A DNA stretch of 64,000 nt from Herbinix sp. (GCA_029240245.1 JARBTJ010000007.1:1-64000); one strand, 5' to 3'. Positions 25,990-35,177 are shown, numbered from the stretch's first letter. Made by a program: numbers and translations. The notes: generated by a model from the sequence alone, not told the origin.

Positions 25990-26285
25990 AATTAATCAGA
26001 AATTTACAAGTCAGAAATAAATCAGTCGAGAATAAATCAGTCTGGCATAAATCAGTCAAAAATTAATCAGTCTGGAATAAATCAGTCAGAAATAAATCAG
26101 TCAGAAATAAATCAGTCTGGAATAAATCAGTCAGAAATAAATCAGTCTGGAATAAATCAGTCAGAAATAAATCAGTCTGGAGTAAATCAGTCAGAAATAA
26201 ATCAGTCTGGAATAAATCAGTCTGGAATAAATCAGTCAGGAATTAATCAGTCAGAAATTTACCAGTTAGAATTAATCAGTTAGAG
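25990..26285 (+). repeat. 15-bp minisatellite, about 19 units
   Basis: Units alternate between AAATAAATCAGTCAG and AATAAATCAGTCTGG. The period is a multiple of three, so one frame stays open and would read INQSE/INQSG repeatedly, but no start codon or ribosome site lies upstream in that frame. It is almost pure repeat, with decayed units at both ends. Confidence 0.9.
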
Positions 26286-26341
26286 TTAGAGTATGATTGT
26301 GTTATTGGTAATAATTGATAATAATTTTTTCGTAAAATAGA

Positions 26342-26370
26342 TTGACAAGAAAAAAAACATATATTATAAT
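26342..26370 (+). promoter_or_regulatory. Consensus sigma-A promoter upstream of the metNIQ leader
   Basis: TTGACA (26342-26347), exactly 17 bases, TATAAT (26365-26370). Transcription should begin near 26377, about 48 bases before the micro-ORF. Confidence 0.85.
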
Positions 26371-26424
26371 TGCGTCAATACATATAGAAATAATAGGAAT
26401 TGATAAAGAATGGGAGGTAAATCG

Positions 26425-26538
26425 ATGAGAACACTGAATGGTATCATGTGTAATATGTGCGGCATGTGTTGTATGCCAAAAAGACATATTTGCGATGATA
26501 GTGAATGTGGTGTTTTCATGATGCTTAAGAAGTCATAG
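26425..26538 (+). CDS. Met/Cys-rich micro-ORF, candidate leader peptide of metNIQ
   Basis: 37 codons after a strong GGGAGGTAAATCG site. The peptide starts MRTLNGIMCNMCGMCCMPKR and goes on to CDDSECGVFMMLKKS; it holds eight Met and six Cys. It lies directly behind a consensus promoter and before an intrinsic terminator, upstream of the methionine transporter. It may be a leader peptide whose translation senses Met or Cys supply, or a small metal- or sulfur-handling protein with CxxCxxCC-like cysteines. The strong ribosome site makes translation likely; the function is inferred from position. Confidence 0.65.
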   Translation: MRTLNGIMCNMCGMCCMPKRHICDDSECGVFMMLKKS

Positions 26539-26566
26539 TAACTTCTTTCCTCATATTATGAAAGAC

Positions 26567-26600
26567 AAACAGGAGGCTGTCGTAGCTATCCTGTTTTTTT
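26567..26600 (+). terminator. Intrinsic terminator between the micro-ORF and metN
   Basis: AAACAGGA and TCCTGTTT, extended inward by GGCT/AGCT with one mismatch, are followed by seven T in total. Readthrough would be needed for metN expression from the upstream promoter, so it may act as an attenuator. No S-box aptamer is visible. Confidence 0.75.
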
Positions 26601-26695
26601 ATTTCATAGAATTTCTTGACAGTATTTCAATAGGATATGAAAAAGCCGATAGGCAAAAAATAATATTGATTAATAATTTTATAGGAGGTGGCAAT

Positions 26696-27703
26696 TTGAC
26701 AGACAATAGACCGATGATAGAGCTGGTGGGAATGGGGAAAGAATTTGTTAGTAAATCGAGTACGGTAAGAGCACTCGATGATATCAATCTTACCATTCAT
26801 GAAGGAGAAATTTTTGGCATAATCGGACTAAGCGGCGCGGGTAAAAGTACATTGGTACGATGTATTAACTTTTTAGAAAAACCAACCTCCGGGGCTGTAT
26901 TGTTTGATGGAATTGATTTGGGAAGTATGAAGGAAAAGGACCTGCTTAAGGCCAGACAGTCCATGGGCATGATTTTTCAACAGTTTAATCTTCTGATGCA
27001 AAGAACAGCCCTACAAAATATTTGCTTTCCGATGGAAATCGCCGGATTTTCTAAGAAGGAGGCAAAGCAAAGAGCCAAGGAGCTTTTAGAGGTTGTTGGG
27101 CTTTCGGATAAGGCAAAAGCGTATCCGTCACAGCTTTCAGGAGGTCAGAAACAGCGAATTGCCATCGCTAGAGCATTGGCGACTAATCCTAAGGTGCTCC
27201 TTTGTGATGAAGCAACCAGTGCCCTCGACCCAACCACAACACGTTCCATATTGAGCTTATTGAAGGAGATCAATCAAAAGCTTGGCATCACCGTTATTGT
27301 TATTACGCATGAAATGAGTGTGATTGAAGAAATCTGCAACCGGGTTGCTATCATTGATCAAAGCCGAATTGCGGAGATCGGTGAAGTGGAAGAGGTTTTT
27401 GCCAGACCAAAATCAAAGATAGCGAAACAATTGGTCTTTTCGGGTGAAACCCATATTGATACCTTTGTAGGTGCTCACAAATGCAGAATTATATTTGACG
27501 GAAGGACCTCCTTTGAACCTGTTATCGCAAATATGATCTTAGAATGCAAGGCTCCGGTAAATATTCTCTTTGCGGATACCAAGGATATCGATGGTAAGGC
27601 CTTTGGACAAATGATCATACAGCTTCCCGATGAGGAGTCCAGCAGAAAGAAAATCTATAACTATTTAAATACAAATAAAATTACTTATGAGGAGGTGATG
27701 TAG
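26696..27703 (+). CDS. metN: Methionine ABC transporter ATPase
   Basis: 335 residues from TTG 26696, which follows AGGAGGTGGCAA; the longer frame upstream runs through the terminator. The ATPase has Walker A GLSGAGKST, Q loop MIFQQFNLL, signature LSGGQKQRIAIARAL and Walker B VLLCDEATSALDP. The C-terminal 75 residues (CRIIFDGRTSFEPVIANMIL to the end) are the NIL ligand-binding domain that lets methionine inhibit transport. It drives uptake of methionine with MetI and MetQ, which follow directly. Confidence 0.96.
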   Translation: MTDNRPMIELVGMGKEFVSKSSTVRALDDINLTIHEGEIFGIIGLSGAGKSTLVRCINFLEKPTSGAVLFDGIDLGSMKEKDLLKARQSMGMIFQQFNLLMQRTALQNICFPMEIAGFSKKEAKQRAKELLEVVGLSDKAKAYPSQLSGGQKQRIAIARALATNPKVLLCDEATSALDPTTTRSILSLLKEINQKLGITVIVITHEMSVIEEICNRVAIIDQSRIAEIGEVEEVFARPKSKIAKQLVFSGETHIDTFVGAHKCRIIFDGRTSFEPVIANMILECKAPVNILFADTKDIDGKAFGQMIIQLPDEESSRKKIYNYLNTNKITYEEVM

Positions 27704-27704
27704 T

Positions 27705-28367
27705 ATGTGGAGTGAAGCAACCGTCAAAATGATTAGTGTCGGAATTTTAGAATCATTTTATATGATATTTCTGTCATCATTCATCGCCTATATAATCGGA
27801 TTACCGTTAGGAGTCCTTCTGGTGGTGACGGATAAGGACGGAATAGCACCAAGAGTTTCACTAAATAAAGCATTAGGTGTTATCGTAAATCTAATTCGGT
27901 CAGTGCCATTCATTATTCTTTTAATTGCCGTGATGCCTTTTACTAGAGCAATCGTAGGAACATCCATCGGACCCAATGGAGTGGTCGTGCCGCTGATTAT
28001 AGCCTCAGCACCTTATATTGCTAGGCTGGTCGAATCCTCATTAAATGAAGTTGACCAGGGAGTAATCGAGGCTGCACAATCCATGGGGGCCTCCCCCATG
28101 CAGATTATATTTAAGGTATTGATCCCCGAAGCAAAACCCTCCCTAATCATCGGTGGAGCGATTGCAGTAACAACCATTTTAAGCTATTCAGCAATGGCCG
28201 GAATTGTAGGTGGCGGAGGCTTGGGTGATATCGCAATCCGTTACGGCTATCACCGATATGAAACGGAAATCATGTTTGTTACCGTAATTATCTTGGTCAT
28301 AATGGTTCAGGTGATTCAGGAGCTTGGGACCTTATGGTCGAAACGGTCGGACAAACGCATTCATTAA
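27705..28367 (+). CDS. metI: Methionine ABC transporter permease
   Basis: A 220-residue inner-membrane protein with five hydrophobic helices and the permease EAA loop (VIEAAQSMGASPMQIIFKVLIPEAKP), which docks on MetN. NLIRSVPFIILLIA and SYSAMAGIVGGGGLGDIAIR are typical MetI segments. It starts 2 bases after metN, with GAGGAGGTGATG inside the end of metN as ribosome site, so translation is coupled. Confidence 0.96.
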   Translation: MWSEATVKMISVGILESFYMIFLSSFIAYIIGLPLGVLLVVTDKDGIAPRVSLNKALGVIVNLIRSVPFIILLIAVMPFTRAIVGTSIGPNGVVVPLIIASAPYIARLVESSLNEVDQGVIEAAQSMGASPMQIIFKVLIPEAKPSLIIGGAIAVTTILSYSAMAGIVGGGGLGDIAIRYGYHRYETEIMFVTVIILVIMVQVIQELGTLWSKRSDKRIH

Positions 28368-28374
28368 TCGCCAG

Positions 28375-28470
28375 AAATAACACATTTATATAGCGCATTA
28401 ATATAACACTTTTATAAAACACATTAATATAGCGCTTTAATATAACACATTTATATATAACATTTACAAC
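28375..28470 (+). repeat. AT-rich degenerate tandem repeat between metI and metQ
   Basis: Words like AACACATTTATATA, AGCGCATTAATATA and AGCGCTTTAATATA recur at about 16 to 26 bp. The repeat fills the spacer between metI and metQ. Confidence 0.6.
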
Positions 28471-28502
28471 AATCAAAAATAAACATATTGGAGGATAAGA
28501 AA

Positions 28503-29312
28503 ATGAAGAAGATCACAGGAGCAATATTAATTTTAACGCTAATCACAGCAATCCTTAGCGGATGCTCAGCAAAATCAGATAAGAAAATTATCATCGGAGC
28601 AAGTACAACCCCACATGCAAAAATACTGGAACAGGTGAAACCTATTTTAGAAAAAGACGGCTTTGAACTCGAAATAAAGGAGTATGTTGATTATGTTCAA
28701 CCTAATCTAGCACTTGACAGTGGGGATTTGGATGCAAACTTCTTTCAACATAAACCTTACTTAGACTCGTTTAACAGTGAAAATGGCACTAAGCTTGTAT
28801 CCGTGGCAAAAATTCATTATGAACCCTTCGGATTATTCCCCGGTAAAACAGCTTCCCTTGAGGCATTAGCAGACGGAGCACTAATTGCGGTACCGAATGA
28901 TTCCACAAATGAAGCGAGAGCACTTCTTTTAATAGAAGAACAGGGCCTGATTAGGTTAAAAGATGGCGCAGGAATTAATGCAACCAAAAATGATATTGCA
29001 CAAAACCCTAAGAATATTGAAATAATTGAACTGGAAGCTGCCCAATTAGCGCGTTCCTTGCAGGATGTGGACGCTGCCGTTATTAATGGAAATGTTGCAA
29101 TAGCAGGTGGACTCAATGTAATCGCCGATGCGATTGCTGTGGAAGACAAGGATTCCGTTGCAGCCGACACCTATGCTAATATTATTGCAGTAAAAGAGGG
29201 AAATGAGAATAAGGAGAGCATTAAAGCGCTGATAAAAGCATTACAAAGTGCTGAAATTGAGAAGTATATTAATGATACCTTTGCCGGTGCTGTTGTACCG
29301 AAATTCGAATAA
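28503..29312 (+). CDS. metQ: Methionine-binding lipoprotein
   Basis: 269 residues from ATG 28503, 8 bases after GGAGG. The signal peptide ends in the lipobox LSGC, so the protein is anchored outside the membrane. KIIIGASTTPHAKILEQVKP, then VDYVQPNLALDSGDLDANFF and QHKPYLD are standard MetQ/NlpA motifs for methionine binding. The C-terminus ends in FAGAVVPKFE. It captures methionine for the MetNI pump. The spacer from metI is larger than within metNI and is repeat-rich, but the same strand and order indicate one operon. Confidence 0.96.
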   Translation: MKKITGAILILTLITAILSGCSAKSDKKIIIGASTTPHAKILEQVKPILEKDGFELEIKEYVDYVQPNLALDSGDLDANFFQHKPYLDSFNSENGTKLVSVAKIHYEPFGLFPGKTASLEALADGALIAVPNDSTNEARALLLIEEQGLIRLKDGAGINATKNDIAQNPKNIEIIELEAAQLARSLQDVDAAVINGNVAIAGGLNVIADAIAVEDKDSVAADTYANIIAVKEGNENKESIKALIKALQSAEIEKYINDTFAGAVVPKFE

Positions 29313-29345
29313 ACTAATCACAACATAATTTTATAATTAAAGCAT

Positions 29346-29440
29346 AAAAGAGCCTTCGGAGCTTTCCTGCTACAATATAATGCAATTGCATACTTGTATA
29401 TGAAAAGATTGTAGCAGGAAATGTGCGAGGCACCTTTTGA
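29346..29440. other. Long stem-loop downstream of metQ
   Basis: TTTCCTGCTACAAT (29363-29376) and ATTGTAGCAGGAAA (29408-29421) pair perfectly. The outer flanks AAAAGAGCC and GGCACCTTTT extend the stem imperfectly. It may be a terminator, a small RNA or a palindromic repeat. Confidence 0.5.
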
Positions 29441-29473
29441 CACCTTAATCATTTTATTTATCGTAAGCATGAG

Positions 29474-29512
29474 GATCATCTCACTGTAATTTCAGGAGAT
29501 GATCTTTTTTTT
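29474..29512 (+). terminator. Intrinsic terminator of the metNIQ region
   Basis: GATCATCTC and GAGATGATC pair perfectly, followed by eight T. Confidence 0.9.
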
Positions 29513-29732
29513 GATTTAAAAATTGGGGCATTCATCCGGGCAAGCTGTCTGCTGGCCTGCCTAGATGATAGAATTTATCCTGTATGCCTGCCAAAACTAT
29601 AATTTTTGGGCGTTTGCAATATTATGAATTATGTCAATTGGAAATGATTATCTGATGCTATAACTGTACAAATTGTTGCATCAAATTCTTATACATGATA
29701 CTATGAAAGAAGGTGAATAGCATTAGTGTATT

Positions 29733-29884
29733 AAGGCGTTTGCGAAACAATATAGTTTTTGCTATAGCACACACAACACATACTATTCCTCCGCTTAAGC
29801 GTTTCCTACGGGCTTAATTTCCGTTCCGGAGTAGTATATATTGTGTGCGCAAGTAATACAGATTATGAGTTTCGCAATTGCCTT
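29733..29884. mobile_element. 150-bp MITE-like element, copy 1
   Basis: Ends AAGGCGTTTGCGAAAC and GTTTCGCAATTGCCTT form terminal inverted repeats. The body (including CACACAACACATACTATTCC, GCGTTTCCTACGGGCTTAA and TCCGGAGTAGTATA) matches the reverse complement of the element at 59311-59460 almost base for base. Flanks ATTAGTGTATT and ATTCGTTTATT agree at 9 of 11 positions and may be an aged target duplication. No ORF is inside. Confidence 0.8.
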
Positions 29885-29913
29885 ATTCGTTTATTCATAC
29901 AGGGGGGACTCAG

Positions 29914-31026
29914 ATGAAGAAGATATTTAAGTATAAACGCATTTATATATTGGGGCTTCTCCCAATATCCTATCTTTTGATATTTTTGGCAAAGCACAGT
30001 GATTTTTTTGCTGAACAGGTATTTGCGCGCCATATCTATAAATGGGTTTCACAGATGGTATCTGTTATATTTGGATTAGTACCCTTTTCAGTGGCGGAAA
30101 TTTTAATTTATTCACTGCCCTTAGCTGGTCTGTTTCTTATCATCCGGTTTATTATTCTAATGATAAAGGATAAGGAAAACAGAAAAAACCGAGCAATCAA
30201 GGGTATTTTAAATCTATTCTGCATGATTAGCATCCTGTTATTTATATTTACAATCACTGCAGGGATAAATTATTACCGGTATCCGTTCAGTTATTATTCC
30301 GGGCTTGAAATAAAGGATTCCTCCGTTGAAGAACTGTATGCGCTTACACAAAACTTGGCCCTTCAGGCGAATGATTTAAGAGCGAAAACAACATCCGTTG
30401 ATGAGTCAGGGGTATTTAAACTTTCGGACGGTATCTATGAACTAGCGGATAAAGCAGATGAAGCAATGAAAGCCTTATCGGAACAATATTCTGTTTTGGG
30501 CGGCTTGTATGCTACCCCTAAGCCGGTATTGTTATCCTCAATGATGTCACGGACGGAAATCACCGGAATATTCTTCCCATTTACCATGGAGGCAAATGTG
30601 AATGTAGATATCTCGGATTTTTTCATACCGGTCACCATGCTTCATGAGCTCGCTCATTTACGGGGCTTTATGAGAGAAGATGAAGCAAACTATATTGCCT
30701 ATCTCGCAGGTATGGAGTCAGACAGTACAGACATTAAATACAGCAGTACGATGCTGGCTATGATAACCGCGGGGAATGCTTTATATGATAAAGAACCGGA
30801 GTTATACTTCACAATACGTGATCAATATAGTGAAGGAGTATTAAAGGATATCCGTGCAAATTCGCAGTACTGGCAGCAATACGAAGACACTGTAATCAGT
30901 ACCATATCCAACAAAATTAACGATACCTACTTAAAGGCGAATGCACAGGTGGATGGAGTTCAGAGCTATGGGCGGATGTTGGATCTTCTGCTGGCAAAAT
31001 TTCGGGAGGAGCAGAACGGGAATTAA
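29914..31026 (+). CDS. DUF3810 membrane protein with HExxH motif
   Basis: 370 residues from ATG 29914, after AGGGGGG. Three N-terminal membrane helices (YILGLLPISYLLIFL; EILIYSLPLAGLFLIIRFII; ILNLFCMISILLFIF) are followed by a large outside domain. At about residues 240-262 is MLHELAHLRGFMREDEANYI: the HELAH zinc-protease motif with a downstream Glu-Ala-Asn as in DUF3810. Family members are predicted membrane metalloproteases, but no substrate is known. It lies 30 bp after the MITE copy. Confidence 0.8.
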   Translation: MKKIFKYKRIYILGLLPISYLLIFLAKHSDFFAEQVFARHIYKWVSQMVSVIFGLVPFSVAEILIYSLPLAGLFLIIRFIILMIKDKENRKNRAIKGILNLFCMISILLFIFTITAGINYYRYPFSYYSGLEIKDSSVEELYALTQNLALQANDLRAKTTSVDESGVFKLSDGIYELADKADEAMKALSEQYSVLGGLYATPKPVLLSSMMSRTEITGIFFPFTMEANVNVDISDFFIPVTMLHELAHLRGFMREDEANYIAYLAGMESDSTDIKYSSTMLAMITAGNALYDKEPELYFTIRDQYSEGVLKDIRANSQYWQQYEDTVISTISNKINDTYLKANAQVDGVQSYGRMLDLLLAKFREEQNGN

Positions 31027-31082
31027 TAAATCAATTATTAAAGTAAATGTTAATAAATTATAAATAATAAAGATACCAAATA

Positions 31083-31128
31083 TATCCCCGGATGACGTGT
31101 AAACAACAGAATCTGGGGATTTTTTTAC
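31083..31128 (+). terminator. Intrinsic terminator after the DUF3810 gene
   Basis: ATCCCCGGAT and ATCTGGGGAT pair with one G-T, followed by seven T. The remaining spacer up to 31315 is AT-rich and probably holds the promoter of the next gene. Confidence 0.75.
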
Positions 31129-31315
31129 CTATAATATGGCAAATTGCATAAATTTGGACTGGATTTATTATTAAAAATATGAAAAATTATGATTTATTGG
31201 TAAGGAACTATAAAAACAGGGGTTGCTTTTTTAATCAGTTATGTTATAATTGTTAAGTAATTATTAACAGATTGTAATCTTTATTCCAAATATGTAACAT
31301 TTCAAGGAGAATATT

Positions 31316-32311
31316 ATGTTGACAACGAAAAGAATTCTGATTACATTTCTTGTTACGTTATTGCTTACATTAGCTTCTAAAGGAACAGCGTTTGCATCCG
31401 AATTAGATCCTTCTGCAATGGCACCGGGACAGGAAATGACTACAGAAGATGATATTGTTGCTTATAATACGGGTACTGAAGGAAATATAGACGATGCACA
31501 AGATGAATTGATTATTAGTAATACTGATAATACCGATACGGTTACGAACGACTTACAGGAACAGAGCGACGACCTGATGGAGGAGCAGATAACCCTACAG
31601 GAAGACGGAACCTACAAGGATGCTCAGGGTCAGTTATATGTAATTGATTATGTGGACGAGCAGGGACAGGTTAATTATAAGCTTGTATTGGAAACTGATT
31701 TTGAAGATTCGGAAATCGAACAGGAAGTAACCGACCAGGATGAAGTAGAAATAGAAGTAAAGGAAACAGAAGTAGAGGAAACAGAAGTAAAAGATACAGA
31801 AGTAAAAGTAGAGAAAAAGGAAGAGGTTAAGAAAGAAGAACCTGTAGCAAAGAAGCCTTCTTATTCAGAAAAAGAGTTGAGATTATTGGCAAGCCTTATT
31901 TATGCAGAAGCAGGCAACCAATCCTATAATGGCATGCTGGGAGTTGCAAATGTTGTTTTAAACAGAGTACATAGTGATATATACGGGCATGTTAATACGA
32001 TAGCGGAAGTAATTTATGATAAGAAATGGTCAGTACAATTCGCCGTAACCATCAAAAGTAAAAAAACAGGTGAAAGTGCATTGGGTAAAGCTTTAAAGTT
32101 TTATGATACCGTTAAAGCCGGTAAAAACAGCTCAGAGATAGAAAAAACCGCAATGCAAAAGGCAATAAAAGCTGCTAAGGCAGCGCTTGAAGGAAAAAAC
32201 AACATAGGAAGCTATTTGTGTTTCCAGAATGTCAGAAGTGCAAAAAGCATTAAGAAGAAATATTCCGATTATAAAATCATTGGTGATCATATATTCTATC
32301 GTACAAAATAA
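31316..32311 (+). CDS. Secreted SleB-type cell wall hydrolase
   Basis: 331 residues. A signal peptide (ILITFLVTLLLTLASKGTAF, cleavage likely after AFA) is followed by an acidic region with repeats of EVEETEVKDTEVK (about 140-180), probably a flexible linker. The C-terminal domain (about 185-331) matches hydrolase_2/SleB catalytic domains: LRLLASLIYAEAGNQSYNGM with the catalytic Glu, LGVANVVLNRVHSDI, and WSVQFAV. It should cleave peptidoglycan, either in growth or in spore germination. It starts after AAGGAGA and has its own terminator. The partner protein YpeB is not present here. Confidence 0.88.
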   Translation: MLTTKRILITFLVTLLLTLASKGTAFASELDPSAMAPGQEMTTEDDIVAYNTGTEGNIDDAQDELIISNTDNTDTVTNDLQEQSDDLMEEQITLQEDGTYKDAQGQLYVIDYVDEQGQVNYKLVLETDFEDSEIEQEVTDQDEVEIEVKETEVEETEVKDTEVKVEKKEEVKKEEPVAKKPSYSEKELRLLASLIYAEAGNQSYNGMLGVANVVLNRVHSDIYGHVNTIAEVIYDKKWSVQFAVTIKSKKTGESALGKALKFYDTVKAGKNSSEIEKTAMQKAIKAAKAALEGKNNIGSYLCFQNVRSAKSIKKKYSDYKIIGDHIFYRTK

Positions 32312-32327
32312 TAGTATTTCGAGAATG

Positions 32328-32382
32328 ATAAGGCTGTCATGAAACTCGTATCCATTCGGTACGGGTTCGGACAGCTTTTTTT
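32328..32382 (+). terminator. Intrinsic terminator after the cell wall hydrolase
   Basis: AAGGCTGTC and GACAGCTTTT with an inner CTCGTA/TACGGG pairing, followed by a T run. Confidence 0.85.
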
Positions 32383-32598
32383 GTGACTTTCCTAAATATG
32401 AGTACAAAACAGGACTTATGGACCTATATCCATCCATGATTTTTTCATTTTCAGACTTTTAAGTTAAGTTTAATTGTGGTATTATATAACATATGCAGAC
32501 GCCAAAAGGGAAATAATTACTGATATAGTTGGTTTTCATCATATTTTGTAACCTGCTGATCAGTTTGGTATAGAAAGTAATCATATTTGGAGGTAGTT

Positions 32599-34302
32599 AT
32601 GGAAAATAGCGATAGAAACGAGAAGCTAGATATGGAAGTGACAGAAAAAGAAACAGTATCCAAGAATTTTATTGAAATGATTATTGATAAAGACTTAGAA
32701 GAGGGTAAGATAAAAAATATCGTTACCAGATTTCCACCGGAACCGAACGGTTATCTTCATATTGGACATGCGAAATCCATCCTTTTAAATTATGGGCTCG
32801 CCCAAAAATACGGCGGTAAATTTAATCTTCGCTTTGACGATACCAATCCGACAAAGGAAAAGACAGAATTCGTTGACTCCATTATAGCAGATGTGAAATG
32901 GGTGGGAGGAGATTTTGAGGATCGTTTGTTCTTTGCTTCCGATTATTTTGAACAGATGTATGAGGCAGCAGTTAAGCTGATTAAAAAAGGAAAAGCATTC
33001 ATATGTGATCTTACGGCGGAGGAAATAAGAGAATATCGTGGTACCTTGACAGAGCCCGGTAAAAATAGCCCCTACAGGGACCGCAGTATCGAAGAAAATC
33101 TTCAGCTGTTTGAGGATATGAAAGATGGAAAATATCCGGATGGTTCAAAGGTGCTTCGTGCTAAGATCGATATGGCATCACCCAATATTAATATGAGAGA
33201 TCCTGTTATATACCGTGTAGCAAAGATTACACATCATAATACCGGCGATAAATGGTGCATTTATCCGATGTATGATTTTGCTCATCCGATTGAGGATGCA
33301 ATAGAAGGAATCACTCATTCTATATGTACTTTGGAATTTGAAGATCACCGTCCTTTATATGATTGGGTGGTAAGAGAATTGGAATACGAGAATCCGCCAA
33401 AGCAGATTGAGTTTGCTAAAATGTATTTAACCAATGTAATCACCGGTAAACGATATATTAAAAAATTGGTTGAGGATGGTATTGTAGATGGCTGGGATGA
33501 CCCTCGTTTGGTATCCATCAGTGCATTAAGACGAAGAGGCTTTACACCGGAGTCCATCCGGATGTTCATGGAGCTGTGCGGTGTATCCAAGAGCCATAGT
33601 TCAGTAGATTATGCTATGCTGGAATACTGTATCCGTGAGGATTTAAAATTAAAGGTACCGAGAGTAATGGCTGTTCTTGATCCGATAAAACTAGTGATTA
33701 CAAATTATCCGCAAGATCAGGTTGAATACCTTGAAGCACCGAATAATCAGGAAAATGAAGCCATGGGAGTACGTCAGGTACCATTTGGCAAGGTATTATA
33801 TATTGAGCGTGAGGATTTCATGATTGAGCCTCCGAAGAAATATTTTCGTTTATTCCCCGGTAATGAAGTACGACTAATGAATGCCTATTTTGTAACTTGT
33901 CAAAGCTATGTAACGGATAATGACGGAAAAGTTACCGAGGTTCATTGTACCTATGATCCTGAAACCAAGAGCGGTTCCGGCTTCAATGCAAGGAAAGTGA
34001 AAGGAACCATTCACTGGGTAGCAGCAGAGACTGCGGTGAAAGCTGAGGTTCGCTTATATGAGAATATCGTAGATGAAGAAAAGGGAGTTTACAATGAGGA
34101 TGGCAGTCTGAATTTGAATCCTAATTCCATCACCGTGTTAAAAGAATGCTTTATGGAACCCAGTGTAACAGGAGCAAATCCTCCTGCAAGCTTCCAGTTT
34201 TTAAGACAGGGCTTTTTCTGCCTGGATATTAAGGATTCCAGACCAAATCAACCTGTGTTTAACAGAATAGTTTCCTTAAAGAGTTCTTATAAGCCGGAGT
34301 AA
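32599..34302 (+). CDS. glnS: Glutaminyl-tRNA synthetase
   Basis: 567 residues from ATG 32599, after GGAGGTAGTT (a TTG upstream is in the ribosome site). It charges tRNA-Gln with glutamine. The class I HIGH motif is in [37 protein letters not shown] is a strong GlnRS marker. The second class I motif is atypical: where E. coli has VMSKRKL, this has [11 protein letters not shown]. GlnRS is absent from many Firmicutes that use the GatCAB route; its presence here fits Lachnospiraceae, where the gene is thought to be acquired. A terminator precedes it, so it has its own promoter. Confidence 0.96.
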   Translation: MENSDRNEKLDMEVTEKETVSKNFIEMIIDKDLEEGKIKNIVTRFPPEPNGYLHIGHAKSILLNYGLAQKYGGKFNLRFDDTNPTKEKTEFVDSIIADVKWVGGDFEDRLFFASDYFEQMYEAAVKLIKKGKAFICDLTAEEIREYRGTLTEPGKNSPYRDRSIEENLQLFEDMKDGKYPDGSKVLRAKIDMASPNINMRDPVIYRVAKITHHNTGDKWCIYPMYDFAHPIEDAIEGITHSICTLEFEDHRPLYDWVVRELEYENPPKQIEFAKMYLTNVITGKRYIKKLVEDGIVDGWDDPRLVSISALRRRGFTPESIRMFMELCGVSKSHSSVDYAMLEYCIREDLKLKVPRVMAVLDPIKLVITNYPQDQVEYLEAPNNQENEAMGVRQVPFGKVLYIEREDFMIEPPKKYFRLFPGNEVRLMNAYFVTCQSYVTDNDGKVTEVHCTYDPETKSGSGFNARKVKGTIHWVAAETAVKAEVRLYENIVDEEKGVYNEDGSLNLNPNSITVLKECFMEPSVTGANPPASFQFLRQGFFCLDIKDSRPNQPVFNRIVSLKSSYKPE

Positions 34303-34337
34303 GCGATACAAAATAGAAAAGTACGGAGGATAGGACA

Positions 34338-35177
34338 ATGGCAAATTTGTTCTCGGGATTAGACCAATTTGGACTCGGTAATCTGTCTGATATCAATGTT
34401 TATGATGAAAAAGAAAAGGAAGACGTAAAAAAAGCAGCATCAGAAGACAAACCCAGTTTTTGTGAGGAAGATATCATTTTTGATAAGACCTATAGCTGTC
34501 CTGTCTGTGATAAAGAATTTAAGTCAAAGATGGTGAAATCGGGTAAAATTAAGCTGCTTTCACTTGATATGGATTTGAGACCAAGATATCAATTTGCAGA
34601 CCCTTTAAAATACGATGCGATTGTATGTCCCCATTGCGGTTTTGCGGCATTGAGCAGATTTTTTACTTATGTGACTGCTATGCAGGCAGAGCTAATAAGG
34701 AAAAGTATATCCGCTTCCTTTCGTGGACTGAAACCTGCCAGTGAAGTGTTCAGCTATGATGACGCCATTGCAAGACATAAGCTTGCGTTAATCAATGCCA
34801 TAGTAAAGAAATCCAAGATTTCAGAACGTGCATATACCTGTTTAAAAACAGCTTGGGTAATCCGAGGAAAGGCAGAAAATCTTCCGTCTGATTCGCCTGA
34901 TTATAAAAATCAGATCAAAGAATTAGAAAGAGAAGAAATCGATTTTATCGCGAAAGCATATGATGGCTTCGAAGAAGCCTTTATTAAAGAAACCTTTCCG
35001 ATGTGCGGCATGGACGAAAATACAATTACACTGCTGGTTGCTGAACTGGCAAGAAAAATCGGCAAATTTGATGAGGCAGGTAGATGGATTTCGAAGGTCT
35101 TGATCGCCAGGGATGCGAATGAGCGTATTAAGGCAAAAGCGAGAGAAATCAAAGAATTGATTAAAGCAAATAAATAA
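34338..35177 (+). CDS. DUF2225 family protein with two CxxC pairs
   Basis: 279 residues after an ACGGAGGATAG site. Two zinc-ribbon-like pairs are visible: YSCPVCDKEFKSKMVKSGKI near residue 50 and VCPHCGFAAL near 95, consistent with DUF2225, a family of unknown function found in Firmicutes and Spirochaetes. The rest is helical with TPR-like character (YTCLKTAWVIRGKAENLP; ARKIGKFDEAGRWISKVL). It is 35 bases after glnS and probably in the same transcript. Confidence 0.85.
   Translation: MANLFSGLDQFGLGNLSDINVYDEKEKEDVKKAASEDKPSFCEEDIIFDKTYSCPVCDKEFKSKMVKSGKIKLLSLDMDLRPRYQFADPLKYDAIVCPHCGFAALSRFFTYVTAMQAELIRKSISASFRGLKPASEVFSYDDAIARHKLALINAIVKKSKISERAYTCLKTAWVIRGKAENLPSDSPDYKNQIKELEREEIDFIAKAYDGFEEAFIKETFPMCGMDENTITLLVAELARKIGKFDEAGRWISKVLIARDANERIKAKAREIKELIKANK

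Noticed and set aside
25990-26285. Repeat array considered as CRISPR or as a gene for a pentapeptide-repeat protein
   Set aside because: There are no unique spacers, and the open frame has no start codon or ribosome site.
26320-26420. S-box (SAM riboswitch) expected upstream of metNIQ
   Set aside because: The conserved S-box blocks are not present in the short leader.
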